Assembly (NCBI RefSeq): GCF_016864195.1
Contig: NZ_CP045202.1
Span: 1,643,001 to 1,707,000 of the forward strand
Source of the DNA: Dechloromonas sp. TW-R-39-2
Lineage (GTDB): Bacteria > Pseudomonadota > Gammaproteobacteria > Burkholderiales > Rhodocyclaceae
Direction of reading: 5' to 3'
Length of the DNA: 64,000 bases
The notes beneath the pieces are model-generated. The model was not told the DNA's origin, did no database searches, and was given only the letters and a program-made list of their open reading frames with translations. This document shows positions 23,611 to 32,275 of this stretch, one piece after another (position 1 is the first letter of the stretch; the number at the start of each line of letters is the position of its first letter). Position numbers and translations under genes: made by a program.

Positions 23611-24030
23611 TCAGGCCGTCAGGCAGGCCGAGGCTGCATCCGGTTTCATGATCTGAAAGCCCAGCTTGGTCCGGCCGCGCAAGCGGAGCAGCGCTTTGTC
23701 CTTGCTGACCAGGATGTCGGCACCGCAGCGGGCGGTGAGTTCGAGGAACTTCTGGTCGTCGCGGTCCTTGCAGCGCGGCAGTGGTGGGGCTTCGCCGGGT
23801 GGGACAAGCTTGATCAGCGCGCTGTAGCGTTGATAACGCTCGACGATCATTTCCGGCGTCAATTTGAGTTGCGGGTAGGTCAGCACCCGCTGGAGTTCGT
23901 CGAGCGTTCGCTCGTCGGCGAAGCATTCGATCCGGCCGGCCTCCAGCGCGGCCATGATCGGCACGGCATCGAGGTTGGCCCAATGGAAGAGATCGAGGAC
24001 GACGTTGGTATCGAGGACTAAGCGCAGCAT
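23611..24030 (-). CDS. PIN-domain protein (putative toxin-antitoxin toxin family)
   Basis: 139 residues. PIN-type acidic residues are visible: LDTNVVLDLF near the N-terminus, ADERTLDELQRVL in the middle, and DRDDQKFLELTARCGADILVSKDKALL near the C-terminus. These form the Mg-dependent ribonuclease site. The family is named as a toxin component, but no antitoxin gene is adjacent: the upstream side is the divergent dusC and the downstream gene is a membrane protein. A housekeeping RNase role is equally possible. Confidence 0.78.
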   Translation of the reverse strand: MLRLVLDTNVVLDLFHWANLDAVPIMAALEAGRIECFADERTLDELQRVLTYPQLKLTPEMIVERYQRYSALIKLVPPGEAPPLPRCKDRDDQKFLELTARCGADILVSKDKALLRLRGRTKLGFQIMKPDAASACLTA

Positions 24031-24081
24031 GGGGCGGATTATAATGCGCGACTCTTCAGCGCCTTGCCCGGATTACCTTTC

Positions 24082-25041
24082 ATGTCCCGTATTATTCTCG
24101 CCCCGATGGAGGGGCTCGCCGACAATCTGCTGCGCGGCGTGCTGACCGATATCGGGGGCTACGACTGGGGCATCTGCGAATTTGTCCGGGTTTCCAACAG
24201 CCTGCTGCCGGTCAAGACCTACCAGCGGATTTGTCCGGAACTGCTCAACGACGGCAAGACCCAGGCCGGGACGCCGATGCGCGTCCAGTTGCTTGGCTCC
24301 GATCCGCACTTCATGGCGGCGAATGCTGCCCGTCTGGTGACGCTCAATCCGGCCGGGATCGATATCAATTTCGGCTGCCCGGCGCCGACGGTCAATCGGC
24401 ATCGCGGCGGCGCCGCCTTGCTGGGCGAGCCGGAGCTGCTCCATGCCATTGTTTGCGCGGTGCGGGCGGTTGTCCCGGTCGACATCCCGTTTACGGCCAA
24501 AATGCGGCTCGGCATCAACGACACCAGCAAGGCCGTCGAATGCGCCCAGGCGCTCGAAGCCGGCGGCATCGACGAACTGATCGTACATGGCCGGACCAAG
24601 GTTGACGGCTATCGGCCGCCGGCGCGTTGGGAATGGATCGATACCGTGCGCAACGCGATCGGTATTCCGCTGATTGCCAACGGTGAGGTGTGGACCGTCG
24701 AGGATTTTCGCAATTGCCAGGTGGCGACCGGTTGCCAGGACATCATGATCGGGCGCGGGGCGATTGCCGACCCCTTGCTGGCCCGGCGTGTGCGCGGCGA
24801 TCAGGTTGGCGGCTGGGAAGAAGTCCAGCCCGGCGTCGCCGCCTACTGGCTCGGCGTACGCCAGAAAGTCGTGCCGGGCCATGCCGGCGGGCGGATCAAG
24901 CAGTGGCTGGCGCTGCTCCGGCGCAATTATCCTGAAGCCGGTGCGTTGTACGACGTGCTGCGCCCGATCAAGGAGGCTGGCGATATCGATACGGCGCTGC
25001 TCGCGGCCGGTGTTTTAAAGGAAAGGCCGCAGCTCGGATGA
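24082..25041 (+). CDS. dusC: tRNA-dihydrouridine(16) synthase DusC
   Basis: 319 residues from ATG 24082; a TTG at 24064 is less likely. FMN-dependent TIM barrel: ILAPMEGLADNLLRGVLTD at the start, INFGCPAPTVNRHRGGAALL (catalytic Cys in GCPAP), MRLGINDTS, IVHGRTKVDGYRPPARW, LIANGEVWT and MIGRGAIADP. The GGAALL and DGYRPPA forms are typical of DusC rather than DusA/B. It reduces U16 of tRNAs. Its stop overlaps the methyltransferase start by four bases (ATGA), so they form an operon of RNA-modification genes. Confidence 0.92.
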   Translation: MSRIILAPMEGLADNLLRGVLTDIGGYDWGICEFVRVSNSLLPVKTYQRICPELLNDGKTQAGTPMRVQLLGSDPHFMAANAARLVTLNPAGIDINFGCPAPTVNRHRGGAALLGEPELLHAIVCAVRAVVPVDIPFTAKMRLGINDTSKAVECAQALEAGGIDELIVHGRTKVDGYRPPARWEWIDTVRNAIGIPLIANGEVWTVEDFRNCQVATGCQDIMIGRGAIADPLLARRVRGDQVGGWEEVQPGVAAYWLGVRQKVVPGHAGGRIKQWLALLRRNYPEAGALYDVLRPIKEAGDIDTALLAAGVLKERPQLG

Positions 25042-25715
25042 ACCCGGAAAGCACAGGCAACTCGCGCTTCATCAGCAGCGCCCAGGAAGGCCCGCACCGC
25101 GATCTCGAAGCGCTGCTCGCCCGCCATATGGCGCACCCGTTTCGCAAGCCGATACTCGACTACAACCGCGCAGCCTACGCTGCGGCGATGGCGGCACGTG
25201 ATGCCTGGCGGCCGGATGCGCCGCTGATCCTCGATGCCGGTTGCGGTGTCGGCTGGAGTACGCAACGCATTGCCGAGACTTATCCCGATCATTTTGTTTT
25301 TGGCGTCGATCAGTCGGTCGACCGCATCAGTCGCGGCAAACCGCTGCCGATGCCGGCCAATGCCGTGCTGATCCGGGCTGATCTGGTCGATTTCTGGCGT
25401 CTTCTGGCCGAGAGCGGCGTGCGTCTGGCGCGCCACTACAATCTTTATCCCAACCCCTGGCCGAAAATCGGGCATCTCGCCCGGCGCTGGCAGGGCCATG
25501 CCGTTTTTCCCGTCTGGCGCGAGCTGGGCGGCGAAATCGAGTGCCGCAGCAACTGGCACATCTATATCGAGGAAATGGCCTTGGCGCTGACCCAGCTGAC
25601 CGGCCAGCCGGTCGTCGCCGAGCCGTGGCAGACGGCTGACCCGATGACGCCGTTCGAGAAAAAATATCTCGCTTCCGGTCACGAACTATGGCGCTGCCGG
25701 GTTTCGCTGAAATGA
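25038..25715 (+). CDS. TrmB-like SAM-dependent methyltransferase
   Basis: 225 residues. SAM-binding motif LILDAGCGVGWST, then FVFGVDQS and ADLVDFWRLL, and the TrmB signature region YNLYPNPWPKIGHLARRWQGHAVFP. TrmB makes m7G46 in tRNA. The motif NPWPK matches the family's PDPWPK/NPWPK element, but the protein is shorter at the start than typical TrmB, and a second canonical trmB may exist elsewhere. Overlaps its neighbours at both ends by ATGA, so translation is coupled. Confidence 0.8.
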   Translation: MNPESTGNSRFISSAQEGPHRDLEALLARHMAHPFRKPILDYNRAAYAAAMAARDAWRPDAPLILDAGCGVGWSTQRIAETYPDHFVFGVDQSVDRISRGKPLPMPANAVLIRADLVDFWRLLAESGVRLARHYNLYPNPWPKIGHLARRWQGHAVFPVWRELGGEIECRSNWHIYIEEMALALTQLTGQPVVAEPWQTADPMTPFEKKYLASGHELWRCRVSLK

Positions 25716-26026
25716 GTGTTTGCCAGAGCTGTGGCGCCTGCTGCGCCGCGTTTCGCGTCGATTTTCATCCGGCTGAACTGGCCGGTGGCAATTTCGCATG
25801 GGATGGCGGCGTTCCCGTCGACATGACTGTCAGGCTGACGCCGAACATGGTCCGCATGTGCGGCACCGATAGCGCCGCCCCGCGCTGCGTCGCACTGGCC
25901 GGCGAAATCGGCCAGCAGGTGAATTGCACCATTTACCACGGTCGACCGTCGCCTTGCCGCGAATTCGATGTCGAGCACGCCGCCTGCAACCGGGCGCGCC
26001 AGCGTCACGGGCTGGCCCCGCTGTAA
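25712..26026 (+). CDS. YkgJ-family cysteine-cluster protein
   Basis: 104 residues from ATG 25712, overlapping the methyltransferase stop. The CxxCxxCC cluster appears in VCQSCGACCAAF, with further cysteines at RMCG, APRCVAL, NCTIYHGRPSPCREF and HAACNRAR. This matches the YkgJ zinc/iron chelatase type (PF03692), of unknown exact function. Last gene of the dusC unit, ending at a hairpin. Confidence 0.85.
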   Translation: MSVCQSCGACCAAFRVDFHPAELAGGNFAWDGGVPVDMTVRLTPNMVRMCGTDSAAPRCVALAGEIGQQVNCTIYHGRPSPCREFDVEHAACNRARQRHGLAPL

Positions 26027-26036
26027 ACGCAGGGCA

Positions 26037-26069
26037 GCAGCGAAGCCGCTTGTCCGGTTGCTTCGCTGC
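26037..26069. terminator. Hairpin between convergent genes
   Basis: GCAGCGAAGC pairs with GCTTCGCTGC around a 13-base loop. No T run, but it lies exactly between the convergent stops at 26026 and 26087. Confidence 0.5.
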
Positions 26070-26086
26070 GCCTCCCGTGAGCCGGG

Positions 26087-28072
26087 TTAAAGCCGGCCGA
26101 GCTTGCGATACAGGGTGTTGCGGCTGATCCCCAGTTGCCGGGCCGCCGCGGAGATGTTGCCGCCGGCTGCTTCGAGGGTACGTTGCGCAGCGAGGCGGCC
26201 GATTTCTTCAAGACTGCCTGCGCCTTGCTCGACCGGGGCGGTCGGACTGGGTTGGCTGACTGAAGCTGCCGGGCTTGGCTTGCTGTATTCCTGCTCGAAC
26301 AATTCCTCCGGCAAATGGCTGGGGGTGATCAGGATTTCGTCGTCGTCGAGCAAGGCAATGCCGACCCGGATAACGTTGAACAACTGGCGGATGTTGCCCG
26401 GCCAGGTGTATTGCTCGATAGCCCGCAGGGCGTCTTCGGAGAACTTGACCGGCGCCCGGCCGCTACATTCGGCAGCGGCAATCTTGCTGACCATCTGGCG
26501 AATGTCGGTTCGTTCGCGCAGGGCCGGCAGCGTGACGCACATGCCGTTCAGCCGGTAGTACAGGTCTTCGCGGAAAGTGCCGCGGGCGACTTCTTCGCGC
26601 AGCTTGCGGTGCGTGGCGCAGACCAGCGAGATGTCGACCTGGATCGAGCGCGTGCTGCCAAGCGGCGTGACACAGCGTTCCTGCAGCACGCGCAGCAGCC
26701 GGGCTTGCAGATTGAGCGGCATGTCGCCGATTTCGTCGAGGAAGAGGGTGCCGCCGTGGGCCTGCTGGATCTTGCCCGGTGCGCCTTCCTTGCGGGCGCC
26801 GGTGAAAGCGCCGCCCTGGTAACCGAAGAGTTCCGATTCGATCAGGGTTTCCGGAATCGAGGCGCAGTTGAGTGCGACAAACGGCTCGCTCTGGCGCGGA
26901 CCGCTGTTGTGAAAGGCCTTGGCGAACATTTCCTTGCCGGCACCCGATTCGCCTTGAATCAGAATCGGAATGTCGCGGCCGAGGATGCGCCGCGAACGAT
27001 CGATTGCAGCCTGCAGGCGGGTATCGCCGGTGTTCAGGGTGTCGAGCGTGAGCTTCGGCGGAGCAACGGTCTCGGCGCGCCGGGGAGGGCGTATCGCCGG
27101 CGCTTCGTCGTAGACCCGGCCGGCCACCGTCTGTGGCGGCAACTGGCCGCGCAATTGGAGGTGCAGAGCGCGGCCATTGACCTTGATTTCGCAACTGGCC
27201 TGCGGGTGGTTGCGCAAGCGGTCGACCAGTGCCGACAGGTTGCTCTCGAAAACCATTGAGAAATCGCGGCGCACGGCGTCGACCTGGCGGATGCCGAGGA
27301 TATCGGTGCCGTTGCGGTTGATCGCCAGCACCTGGCCATCCGGTGAAACGGCGGCCAGGCCTTCTTTCGGGCTGCCGAGGTAATCGGCCCGTTCGTGGAA
27401 GCAGACGATGATGTCGCGGGCGTGGATCGATTCGAACAGGCGTTTTTCGACAATCAGCGAAGACAGCCGGACCAGGCCCAGCGTATGGCGCTGTGGGGCG
27501 CGGTAATCGCCGGAAATGTCGAGGACGCCGATCAGCCGGCCGTCCGGCCCGAAGATCGGGCTGGCGCAGCAGGTCAGGAAACCATTGCTTTCAAGGAAGT
27601 GTTCGCCGCCCAGTACTTCAATCGGCGTTTCTTCGAGCAATGTCGTGCCGATGGCGTTGGTGCCGCGCTGGTTTTCATCCCACGACGCACCAGCGGCCAG
27701 CGCCACACGGTCGGCCCGGTCGAGAAACTCGGCATCGCCGACGGTTTCCAGGAGCAGCCCGTTGGCGTCGGCCAGGATGACCATGCTGCCGGATTCACGG
27801 ATGTGCTCGAAAACATGCTCCATGATCGGCCGACCCTGTTGCAACAGGTAGCGGTTGCGATCCTGTTCGGTTTTCAGGGCCATCCGGTCGAGTGCTTCGA
27901 CAATCGGCAGGGCATTGTTTTCGGTCAGGCCGAAGCGTCGGCAACGTTCCCACGAACGGACGATTTGTTGCGTGACCAGCCCGTCGGGCACGCTGCCCTG
28001 TTCGAAAAATAGCTGCCTGGCCTGACGCAGTCGCAAATCATGCGTCTCGGCCGGAAGTTGTACTTGTCCCAT
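26087..28072 (-). CDS. Sigma-54-dependent activator, AcoR type
   Basis: 661 residues from ATG 28072, preceded by GGAGGAG. Order: N-terminal AcoR-type region (VRSWERCRRFGL), a GAF-like sensor domain (MVILADANGLLLETVGDAEFLDRA, NAIGTTLLEETPIEVLGGEHFL, CCASPIFGPDGRLIGVLDISG), a PAS-like stretch (AVSPDGQVLAINRNGTDILGI), the AAA+ domain with Walker A GESGAGKE, the intact GAFTGA sigma-54 loop and Walker B TLFLDEIGD, then a Fis-type helix-turn-helix (AARQLGISRNTLYRKLG). AcoR-type activators sense small molecules such as acetoin or alcohol-oxidation intermediates. It diverges from the cytochrome c-550 operon, whose sigma-54 promoter is at 28275-28290, and is the best candidate to control all four sigma-54 promoters seen here. 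Confidence 0.9.
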   Translation of the reverse strand: MGQVQLPAETHDLRLRQARQLFFEQGSVPDGLVTQQIVRSWERCRRFGLTENNALPIVEALDRMALKTEQDRNRYLLQQGRPIMEHVFEHIRESGSMVILADANGLLLETVGDAEFLDRADRVALAAGASWDENQRGTNAIGTTLLEETPIEVLGGEHFLESNGFLTCCASPIFGPDGRLIGVLDISGDYRAPQRHTLGLVRLSSLIVEKRLFESIHARDIIVCFHERADYLGSPKEGLAAVSPDGQVLAINRNGTDILGIRQVDAVRRDFSMVFESNLSALVDRLRNHPQASCEIKVNGRALHLQLRGQLPPQTVAGRVYDEAPAIRPPRRAETVAPPKLTLDTLNTGDTRLQAAIDRSRRILGRDIPILIQGESGAGKEMFAKAFHNSGPRQSEPFVALNCASIPETLIESELFGYQGGAFTGARKEGAPGKIQQAHGGTLFLDEIGDMPLNLQARLLRVLQERCVTPLGSTRSIQVDISLVCATHRKLREEVARGTFREDLYYRLNGMCVTLPALRERTDIRQMVSKIAAAECSGRAPVKFSEDALRAIEQYTWPGNIRQLFNVIRVGIALLDDDEILITPSHLPEELFEQEYSKPSPAASVSQPSPTAPVEQGAGSLEEIGRLAAQRTLEAAGGNISAAARQLGISRNTLYRKLGRL

Positions 28073-28150
28073 CTCTCCTCCGGTGTCCCAAAGTCTGCTT
28101 TTTGTATTTTTTGTTTCATAACGATGCACCTGACTATTTTGTCAGCAATG

Positions 28151-28169
28151 TGCTCAAAGCTGTTCAACA
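28151..28169. promoter_or_regulatory. Candidate activator site for the cytochrome c-550 promoter
   Basis: TGCTCAAAGCTGTTCAACA holds TGCTC and TGTTC half-sites, about 105-125 bases before the sigma-54 promoter. Similar pairs occur at the same distance before the other three sigma-54 promoters. Confidence 0.45.
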
Positions 28170-28274
28170 ACAGTACAGCAATTGACGTGCCAAGCCTTGT
28201 TTCAAATGCGCTGTTCTGACCATCTTGTCCCAGTTTCGTTCCTCGGCAGCGAATTGATGACTTTTTTAGCGACC

Positions 28275-28290
28275 TGGCACAGGCCTTGCA
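28275..28290 (+). promoter_or_regulatory. Sigma-54 promoter of the cytochrome c-550 operon
   Basis: TGGCAC-N5-TTGCA with the required GG-N10-GC spacing (consensus TGGCAC-N5-TTGC). It ends 48 bases before the cytochrome start and is divergent from the sigma-54 activator gene. Confidence 0.85.
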
Positions 28291-28338
28291 GACTGCCCGG
28301 TACAGGGGAGCTTCCCAGTCATTAATAAAGGAGACATT

Positions 28339-28767
28339 GTGAAAAAGAATTTGCGACATTTCGCGGCCCTGGCCGTTGTTCTGGCTATCGGCGCGGCGGC
28401 GCCCCAGGTTTTTGCCCACGGTGATGTGGTGCCGCAGGCGGTCGATACGACCGGCCTGAAGAATCTGGGTGCTGATTTCCTGGCGAGCAATCCGTACCGC
28501 AAGGACAAAACGGCGATTCGTATCGGCGACTCCGCATTCAACCAGAATTGTGCCCGTTGCCACGGTCTCGGCGCCATTTCCGGTGGTATTGCGCCGGATC
28601 TGCGTTTCCTGCCACTCGGTGATGAGGGCGATGAAGTTTTCCTGCAGCGTATCCGCAAGGGCGCGGTGCGCGACGGTCGTGTCTACATGCCGCCGTTCGA
28701 AGGCACGCTGAGCCAGGAGGCCATGTGGGCGATTCGTACCTGGCTGGAAACTGTCCATGAAGACTGA
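28339..28767 (+). CDS. pedF: Periplasmic cytochrome c-550 (PedF type)
   Basis: 142 residues. Signal peptide ending QVFAHG. One heme site CARCH (Cys71, Cys74, His75) with the distal Met at VYMPPF (Met117). The segments NPYRKDKTAIRIG and APDLRFLPLGDEGDEVF are typical of the PedF-type c-550 associated with PQQ alcohol dehydrogenases. It accepts electrons from the quinoprotein and passes them to the oxidase. First gene of a sigma-54-driven operon; its stop overlaps the next gene by 11 bases. Confidence 0.88.
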   Translation: MKKNLRHFAALAVVLAIGAAAPQVFAHGDVVPQAVDTTGLKNLGADFLASNPYRKDKTAIRIGDSAFNQNCARCHGLGAISGGIAPDLRFLPLGDEGDEVFLQRIRKGAVRDGRVYMPPFEGTLSQEAMWAIRTWLETVHED

Positions 28768-29602
28768 TCGCCGCCTCTGGCTCAAGGCGCTGGCCGCCTT
28801 GCCCATCGCCGCTGCCGTTCCGGCCCGCGCCGATGGCCTCGAAACGATACGTCAGCGCGGTCGGCTGCGGGTCGCCATCTATAACGATTTCCCGCCTTAC
28901 GGTCAGGCCGGCGGCAAGGGGATCGATGCCGATATCGCCCGGGCCATCGCTGAAAAGCTGGGCCTGGCACCGGAAATCGTCGGCTTCAATGCCGATGAGG
29001 ACATGAACGACGACCTGCGCAATATGGTCTGGAAGGGGCATTACCTCGGTACCCAGCCGGCCGATGTGATGATGCATGTGCCGGTCGACGAGCATCTGGC
29101 CAAAGCCAACGACAAGGTCCGCATTTTTGGCGCGTATCACCGCGAAACGCTGGCGCTGGCACGCGATCCGGGGCGCATTCAGGTGCTGTCCGGTTCGGCG
29201 GCGATGGCGCTGGAAGTGTTTACCCGCGAGAAAATCGGGGTTGAAACGGCATCGTTGGCCGATTCTTTCCTGCTCAGCGTGCTGAACGGCCGTTTGCGTG
29301 AAAACGTGGTGCATTTCAGCAATGTCGGCGAGGCGGCGAAAGCGCTGGCGGCTGGACAGGTGGCGGCGGTTCTCGCCCCGCGCGGCGAATTGGAAGGGGC
29401 GCTGAAAGACAATTCCCGGCTGGTACTTGAAACGCCGAAGATGGCCGAGTTGAAGATCGAAGGCTGGCCGCTCGGCATGGCGGTCAAGGCTGAAGAGCAG
29501 GCGCTGGCCGAGGCTGTCGGCGGCGCACTGGCCGAATTGAAGCGCAACGGTACTGTGGCGGCGATTTTCAAGCGCCACGGCATTTCCCATCTGCCTGCCT
29601 GA
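28757..29602 (+). CDS. Quinoprotein-associated periplasmic substrate-binding protein
   Basis: 281 residues with a Tat-like or Sec signal (TDRRLWLKALAALPIAAAVPARA). A family-3 solute-binding fold: LETIRQRGRLRVAIYNDFPPYG, GIDADIARAIAEKLGL, ADVMMHVPVDEHLAKAN, then EVFTREKIGVETASLADSFLL. This matches the group annotated as quinoprotein dehydrogenase-associated ABC substrate-binding proteins (XoxJ-like), which lack an adjacent permease, as here. The ligand may be part of the dehydrogenase maturation process rather than a nutrient. Confidence 0.85.
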   Translation: MKTDRRLWLKALAALPIAAAVPARADGLETIRQRGRLRVAIYNDFPPYGQAGGKGIDADIARAIAEKLGLAPEIVGFNADEDMNDDLRNMVWKGHYLGTQPADVMMHVPVDEHLAKANDKVRIFGAYHRETLALARDPGRIQVLSGSAAMALEVFTREKIGVETASLADSFLLSVLNGRLRENVVHFSNVGEAAKALAAGQVAAVLAPRGELEGALKDNSRLVLETPKMAELKIEGWPLGMAVKAEEQALAEAVGGALAELKRNGTVAAIFKRHGISHLPA

Positions 29603-29609
29603 GGTTGCC

Positions 29610-30548
29610 ATGACTCATCGTTTGCTTCCCGTGGCCGTCTGGCTGCTGGTCTTTTGCTCTGCGGTGCAGGCCGGTCCGCTGGCTTATGTGCCGAATGAAA
29701 AATCGGCCAGCATCAGCCTGATCGATACGGCTGATGACCAGCGTCTGCGTGATATTCCCATCGGCCAGCGACCGCGCGGTATTGCCGGCGATGCGCAGCG
29801 GCTCTACCTGACGGACGGCAAGACCGGCAGTCTGCTGATTGTCGACAAGCGTTCCGGCCAGCTGGAACGCACGGTTCGGGTCGGCGATTCGCCCGAAGGC
29901 GTCAGTCTTTCAAGCGACGGCAAACTGCTCGCCGTGGCGGTCGAGGACGATAACAGCGTTGTCTTGCTGAGCGCACCGCAGGGCAAGGAAATGGCGCGCA
30001 TCAAGGTGCAGGGAAAAAATCCGGAGCATGCCGTGTTCAGCCCGGATGGCCGCTGGCTCTACGTCAGTGCCGAAGAGGCGGAGCAGGTCGATGTAATCGA
30101 TGTCGCGGCGCGGCGTCAGGTGGCCAGCATCGCGGTTGGCAAACGGCCGCGGGGCATCGCTTTCCTGCCCGATGGGCGTCGGGCCTATGTCGCCAGCGAA
30201 CTGGCCGGCAAGGTCTATGTGATCGATGTTGCCGAACGGCGTGTGCTGGCTGAAATCGTCGCCGGCCAATATCCCAACGGTGTCGCGGTCCACCCCGATG
30301 GAAAGCGGATTTTCGTTTCGAATGGGCGCGACCCCAGCGTGATGGCGATCGATGTGGCGAGCAATGCAGTGGTGGCCACGGTGGAAGTTGGCAAACGGCC
30401 ATGGAATATGGCGCTGACGCCGGATGGCAGCAAACTGTATGTCGCCAACGGGCGGTCGAACAGCCTGTCGGTCATCGATACCGCCAGCTTCACCCGCTTG
30501 CGGGATGTCGAGGTTGGCGAATTGCCCTGGGGAGTGACTATCCAATGA
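29610..30548 (+). CDS. PQQ-associated YVTN beta-propeller protein
   Basis: 312 residues with a signal peptide ending AVQAG. About seven YVTN-type repeats are seen (LAYVPNEKSASISLIDTADD, LYLTDGKTGSLLIVDKRSG, AYVASELAGKVYVIDVAERR, IFVSNGRDPSVMAIDVASN, LYVANGRSNSLSVIDTASF), making a single beta-propeller. It belongs to the PQQ-catabolism-associated propeller group. Located in the periplasm. Role probably in electron relay or assembly, not proven. Overlaps the cytochrome b561 gene start by ATGA. Confidence 0.85.
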   Translation: MTHRLLPVAVWLLVFCSAVQAGPLAYVPNEKSASISLIDTADDQRLRDIPIGQRPRGIAGDAQRLYLTDGKTGSLLIVDKRSGQLERTVRVGDSPEGVSLSSDGKLLAVAVEDDNSVVLLSAPQGKEMARIKVQGKNPEHAVFSPDGRWLYVSAEEAEQVDVIDVAARRQVASIAVGKRPRGIAFLPDGRRAYVASELAGKVYVIDVAERRVLAEIVAGQYPNGVAVHPDGKRIFVSNGRDPSVMAIDVASNAVVATVEVGKRPWNMALTPDGSKLYVANGRSNSLSVIDTASFTRLRDVEVGELPWGVTIQ

Positions 30549-31078
30549 GTATCCAACGTTATAGCTGGCAGGCCATGGCGCTGCATTGGGCGCAGGCGAT
30601 CCTGATTGCCTGGTTGCTGTGGCTGGGCTGGACGATGACCGATCTGCCCAAGGGGGCAGAACGCAGCGCGGCGTATGGCTTGCACAAGTCGCTTGGCTTG
30701 CTGGCCTTGCTGGTGCTCGCCGTGCGTCTTTTCTGGCGTCGGCGCAATCCACCGCCGCCGGCGCTGGCTCAGGGGCGTGAAGCCTATCTGGCGACAGCGA
30801 CGCACCACGCACTCTATGCCTGTCTGTTGCTTGCGCCGCTGGCCGGCTATCTGGCCTCATCCTTTACGCCTTATGCGATCAAGTTTTTCGGCATCGAAAC
30901 GCCGCGGCTGTTCTGGCAGGACGAAGTGCTGAATGGCGTTTTCAAGCAACTGCACCTGGTTCTCGTCTGGTCAATGGCCGGCTTGATCGCACTGCATATT
31001 GCCGGGGCAATCAAACATGCGCTAATGCGCGACGGAACGCTGGCGCGCATGCTGCCCGAAAAACTGTTCCATAAATGA
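30545..31078 (+). CDS. Cytochrome b561 family membrane protein
   Basis: 177 residues with four membrane segments: WQAMALHWAQAILIAWLLWLGW, SLGLLALLVLAVRLFW, ALYACLLLAPLAGYLASS and LHLVLVWSMAGLIALHIAG. Histidines in or next to the membrane (ALHW, LHKS, TTHHAL-type THHAL and ALHIAGAIKH) are candidate ligands for two b hemes. It moves electrons between quinol and periplasmic partners. Last gene of the c-550 operon; its start ATG overlaps the propeller stop. Confidence 0.88.
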   Translation: MSIQRYSWQAMALHWAQAILIAWLLWLGWTMTDLPKGAERSAAYGLHKSLGLLALLVLAVRLFWRRRNPPPPALAQGREAYLATATHHALYACLLLAPLAGYLASSFTPYAIKFFGIETPRLFWQDEVLNGVFKQLHLVLVWSMAGLIALHIAGAIKHALMRDGTLARMLPEKLFHK

Positions 31079-31107
31079 ACACCTGCTCCAGCCTGGAGCG
31101 ATTGTTC
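31077..31107. repeat. Long symmetric dyad with TGTTC and GCTCC half-sites
   Basis: GAACA-N3-GCTCCAG-C-CTGGAGC-N3-TGTTC is a perfect nested palindrome starting at the cytochrome b561 stop. It has no T run. Its GAACA/TGTTC and GCTCC/GGAGC arms are the same half-sites seen before the sigma-54 promoters, so it may be an extra activator site or a terminator hairpin between convergent genes. Confidence 0.6.
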
Positions 31108-31134
31108 CGCTGACCCAGGACACCAAGTGCGCCA

Positions 31135-32148
31135 CTAGATTTTCAGGCGCACTTGTTTTGGGGCGACACCGAAATGGCGCCGGAAGGCTGTCGAAAAATT
31201 GGCCTGGCTGCTGTAGCCGGCAATTTCGGCGGCGCGGGCAACACTGATGCCGCTTTGCTGCAATTCGGCAGCCGCGTGTTGGAGCCGGCGTTGGCGCCGG
31301 TAGTCGAAGATGGTCTGGCCAAAGGCCAGACGAAACTGCTGCTGCAGCGTATTCGGATTGCAGCCCATTTCCTGGGCGATGGCTGTCAGATCAAGATGGT
31401 TGGCCGCTCCGCTATCAAGAAATTGCTGCAGGCGGCAGATCCTCTGGTATTCACCCGGGCGTAGCCCGGCTGGAGCTTCTCGTGGCTGGCTGTCGGCCTG
31501 GGCGAGGGCCTCGGCAACCAGTTCGAGGGCGCGGCTTTCCTGGTAAAGAGCGTGCATTGGACCGGTAAATGAACTTGGCCGAACCAATTGTTCGGCAATC
31601 CCGATGGCACGGGCCGAAGGCTGCCAGCTGCGGATCGACAAATGAGGTTTGAACGGTTCCGGATCAATCCCGGCTGAGGCAAACCAGTCGGCGGTCAACG
31701 TGATGACGACCATGCGCTCGCGAGTGCCGGCCCGGCTGCATCGTTTGAAATCCTCAGCTTGGCTCAGTGTGACGATAGCGCCGCGCGGTGTTGCGCTGCT
31801 GCCTTGGCCGGCATCGAGCGGCAGCGGTGTGCCGCCGAAACTGACTTCGGCATTCCCTTCCAGTTTGAGCAGCACCTTGATTCCGGGCTGGAGTAATGGA
31901 AAGTGGACCGTCATGTCGTGCAGATGGGTGACATTCGTGCAATGCAGAAAAAACCCCTCGCGTAGCCGGTCAAGGGAGAAGCTGCCTTCAAGTACGGCTG
32001 CGTCGGCTGCTTGTACCTTGCTCTCCGCCTGATGGCCTCGACCGATGCGTTGGCTCAGCGCGACCAGATCAATCACCGCGCTTGATGGCAATGAGGCCGG
32101 CTGTCCTGGATTGAATGGAGGCGGGTAAATTTTCTTGGCGGCAAACAT
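31135..32148 (-). CDS. AraC-family (PchR-like) regulator
   Basis: 337 residues from ATG 32148; an in-frame TTG at 32169 would add seven residues. The N-terminal ligand domain (VHFPLLQPGIKVLLKLEGNAEVSFGG) precedes two helix-turn-helices (LDLTAIAQEMGCNPNTLQQQFR; VARAAEIAGYSSQANFSTAF) and the AraC tail FRRHFGVAPKQVR. PchR-type regulators activate siderophore receptor genes when the ferri-siderophore is present. It is divergent from the TonB receptor at 32276 and probably controls it. Confidence 0.88.
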   Translation of the reverse strand: MFAAKKIYPPPFNPGQPASLPSSAVIDLVALSQRIGRGHQAESKVQAADAAVLEGSFSLDRLREGFFLHCTNVTHLHDMTVHFPLLQPGIKVLLKLEGNAEVSFGGTPLPLDAGQGSSATPRGAIVTLSQAEDFKRCSRAGTRERMVVITLTADWFASAGIDPEPFKPHLSIRSWQPSARAIGIAEQLVRPSSFTGPMHALYQESRALELVAEALAQADSQPREAPAGLRPGEYQRICRLQQFLDSGAANHLDLTAIAQEMGCNPNTLQQQFRLAFGQTIFDYRRQRRLQHAAAELQQSGISVARAAEIAGYSSQANFSTAFRRHFGVAPKQVRLKI

Positions 32149-32210
32149 CTTTGTTGTTCTCGCAAACAAATGATTTGAAGGTTTTTGCGATACTAGCGCC
32201 CTTTGTTACA

Positions 32211-32230
32211 AATGAAAACTATTCGCAATT
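32211..32230. promoter_or_regulatory. Fur-box-like site
   Basis: AATGAAAACTATTCGCAATT aligns with typical Fur boxes (AATGAGAATTATTCTCATT-like) with a few mismatches. It lies between the AraC gene and the TonB receptor gene, where iron control would be expected. Confidence 0.55.
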
Positions 32231-32275
32231 GACCGATGGGTATTTATCGGCGTTTGCTTTTCAGAGGGGTTCTGC

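Noticed and set aside
23611..24030. Complete toxin-antitoxin pair
   Set aside because: The PIN protein has no adjacent antitoxin-like gene; the neighbour is a zinc-ribbon membrane protein, so only the PIN assignment is kept.
26315..28012. Plus-strand frames opposite the sigma-54 activator
   Set aside because: The minus-strand gene has Walker A, GAFTGA and Fis motifs; the plus frames have none.
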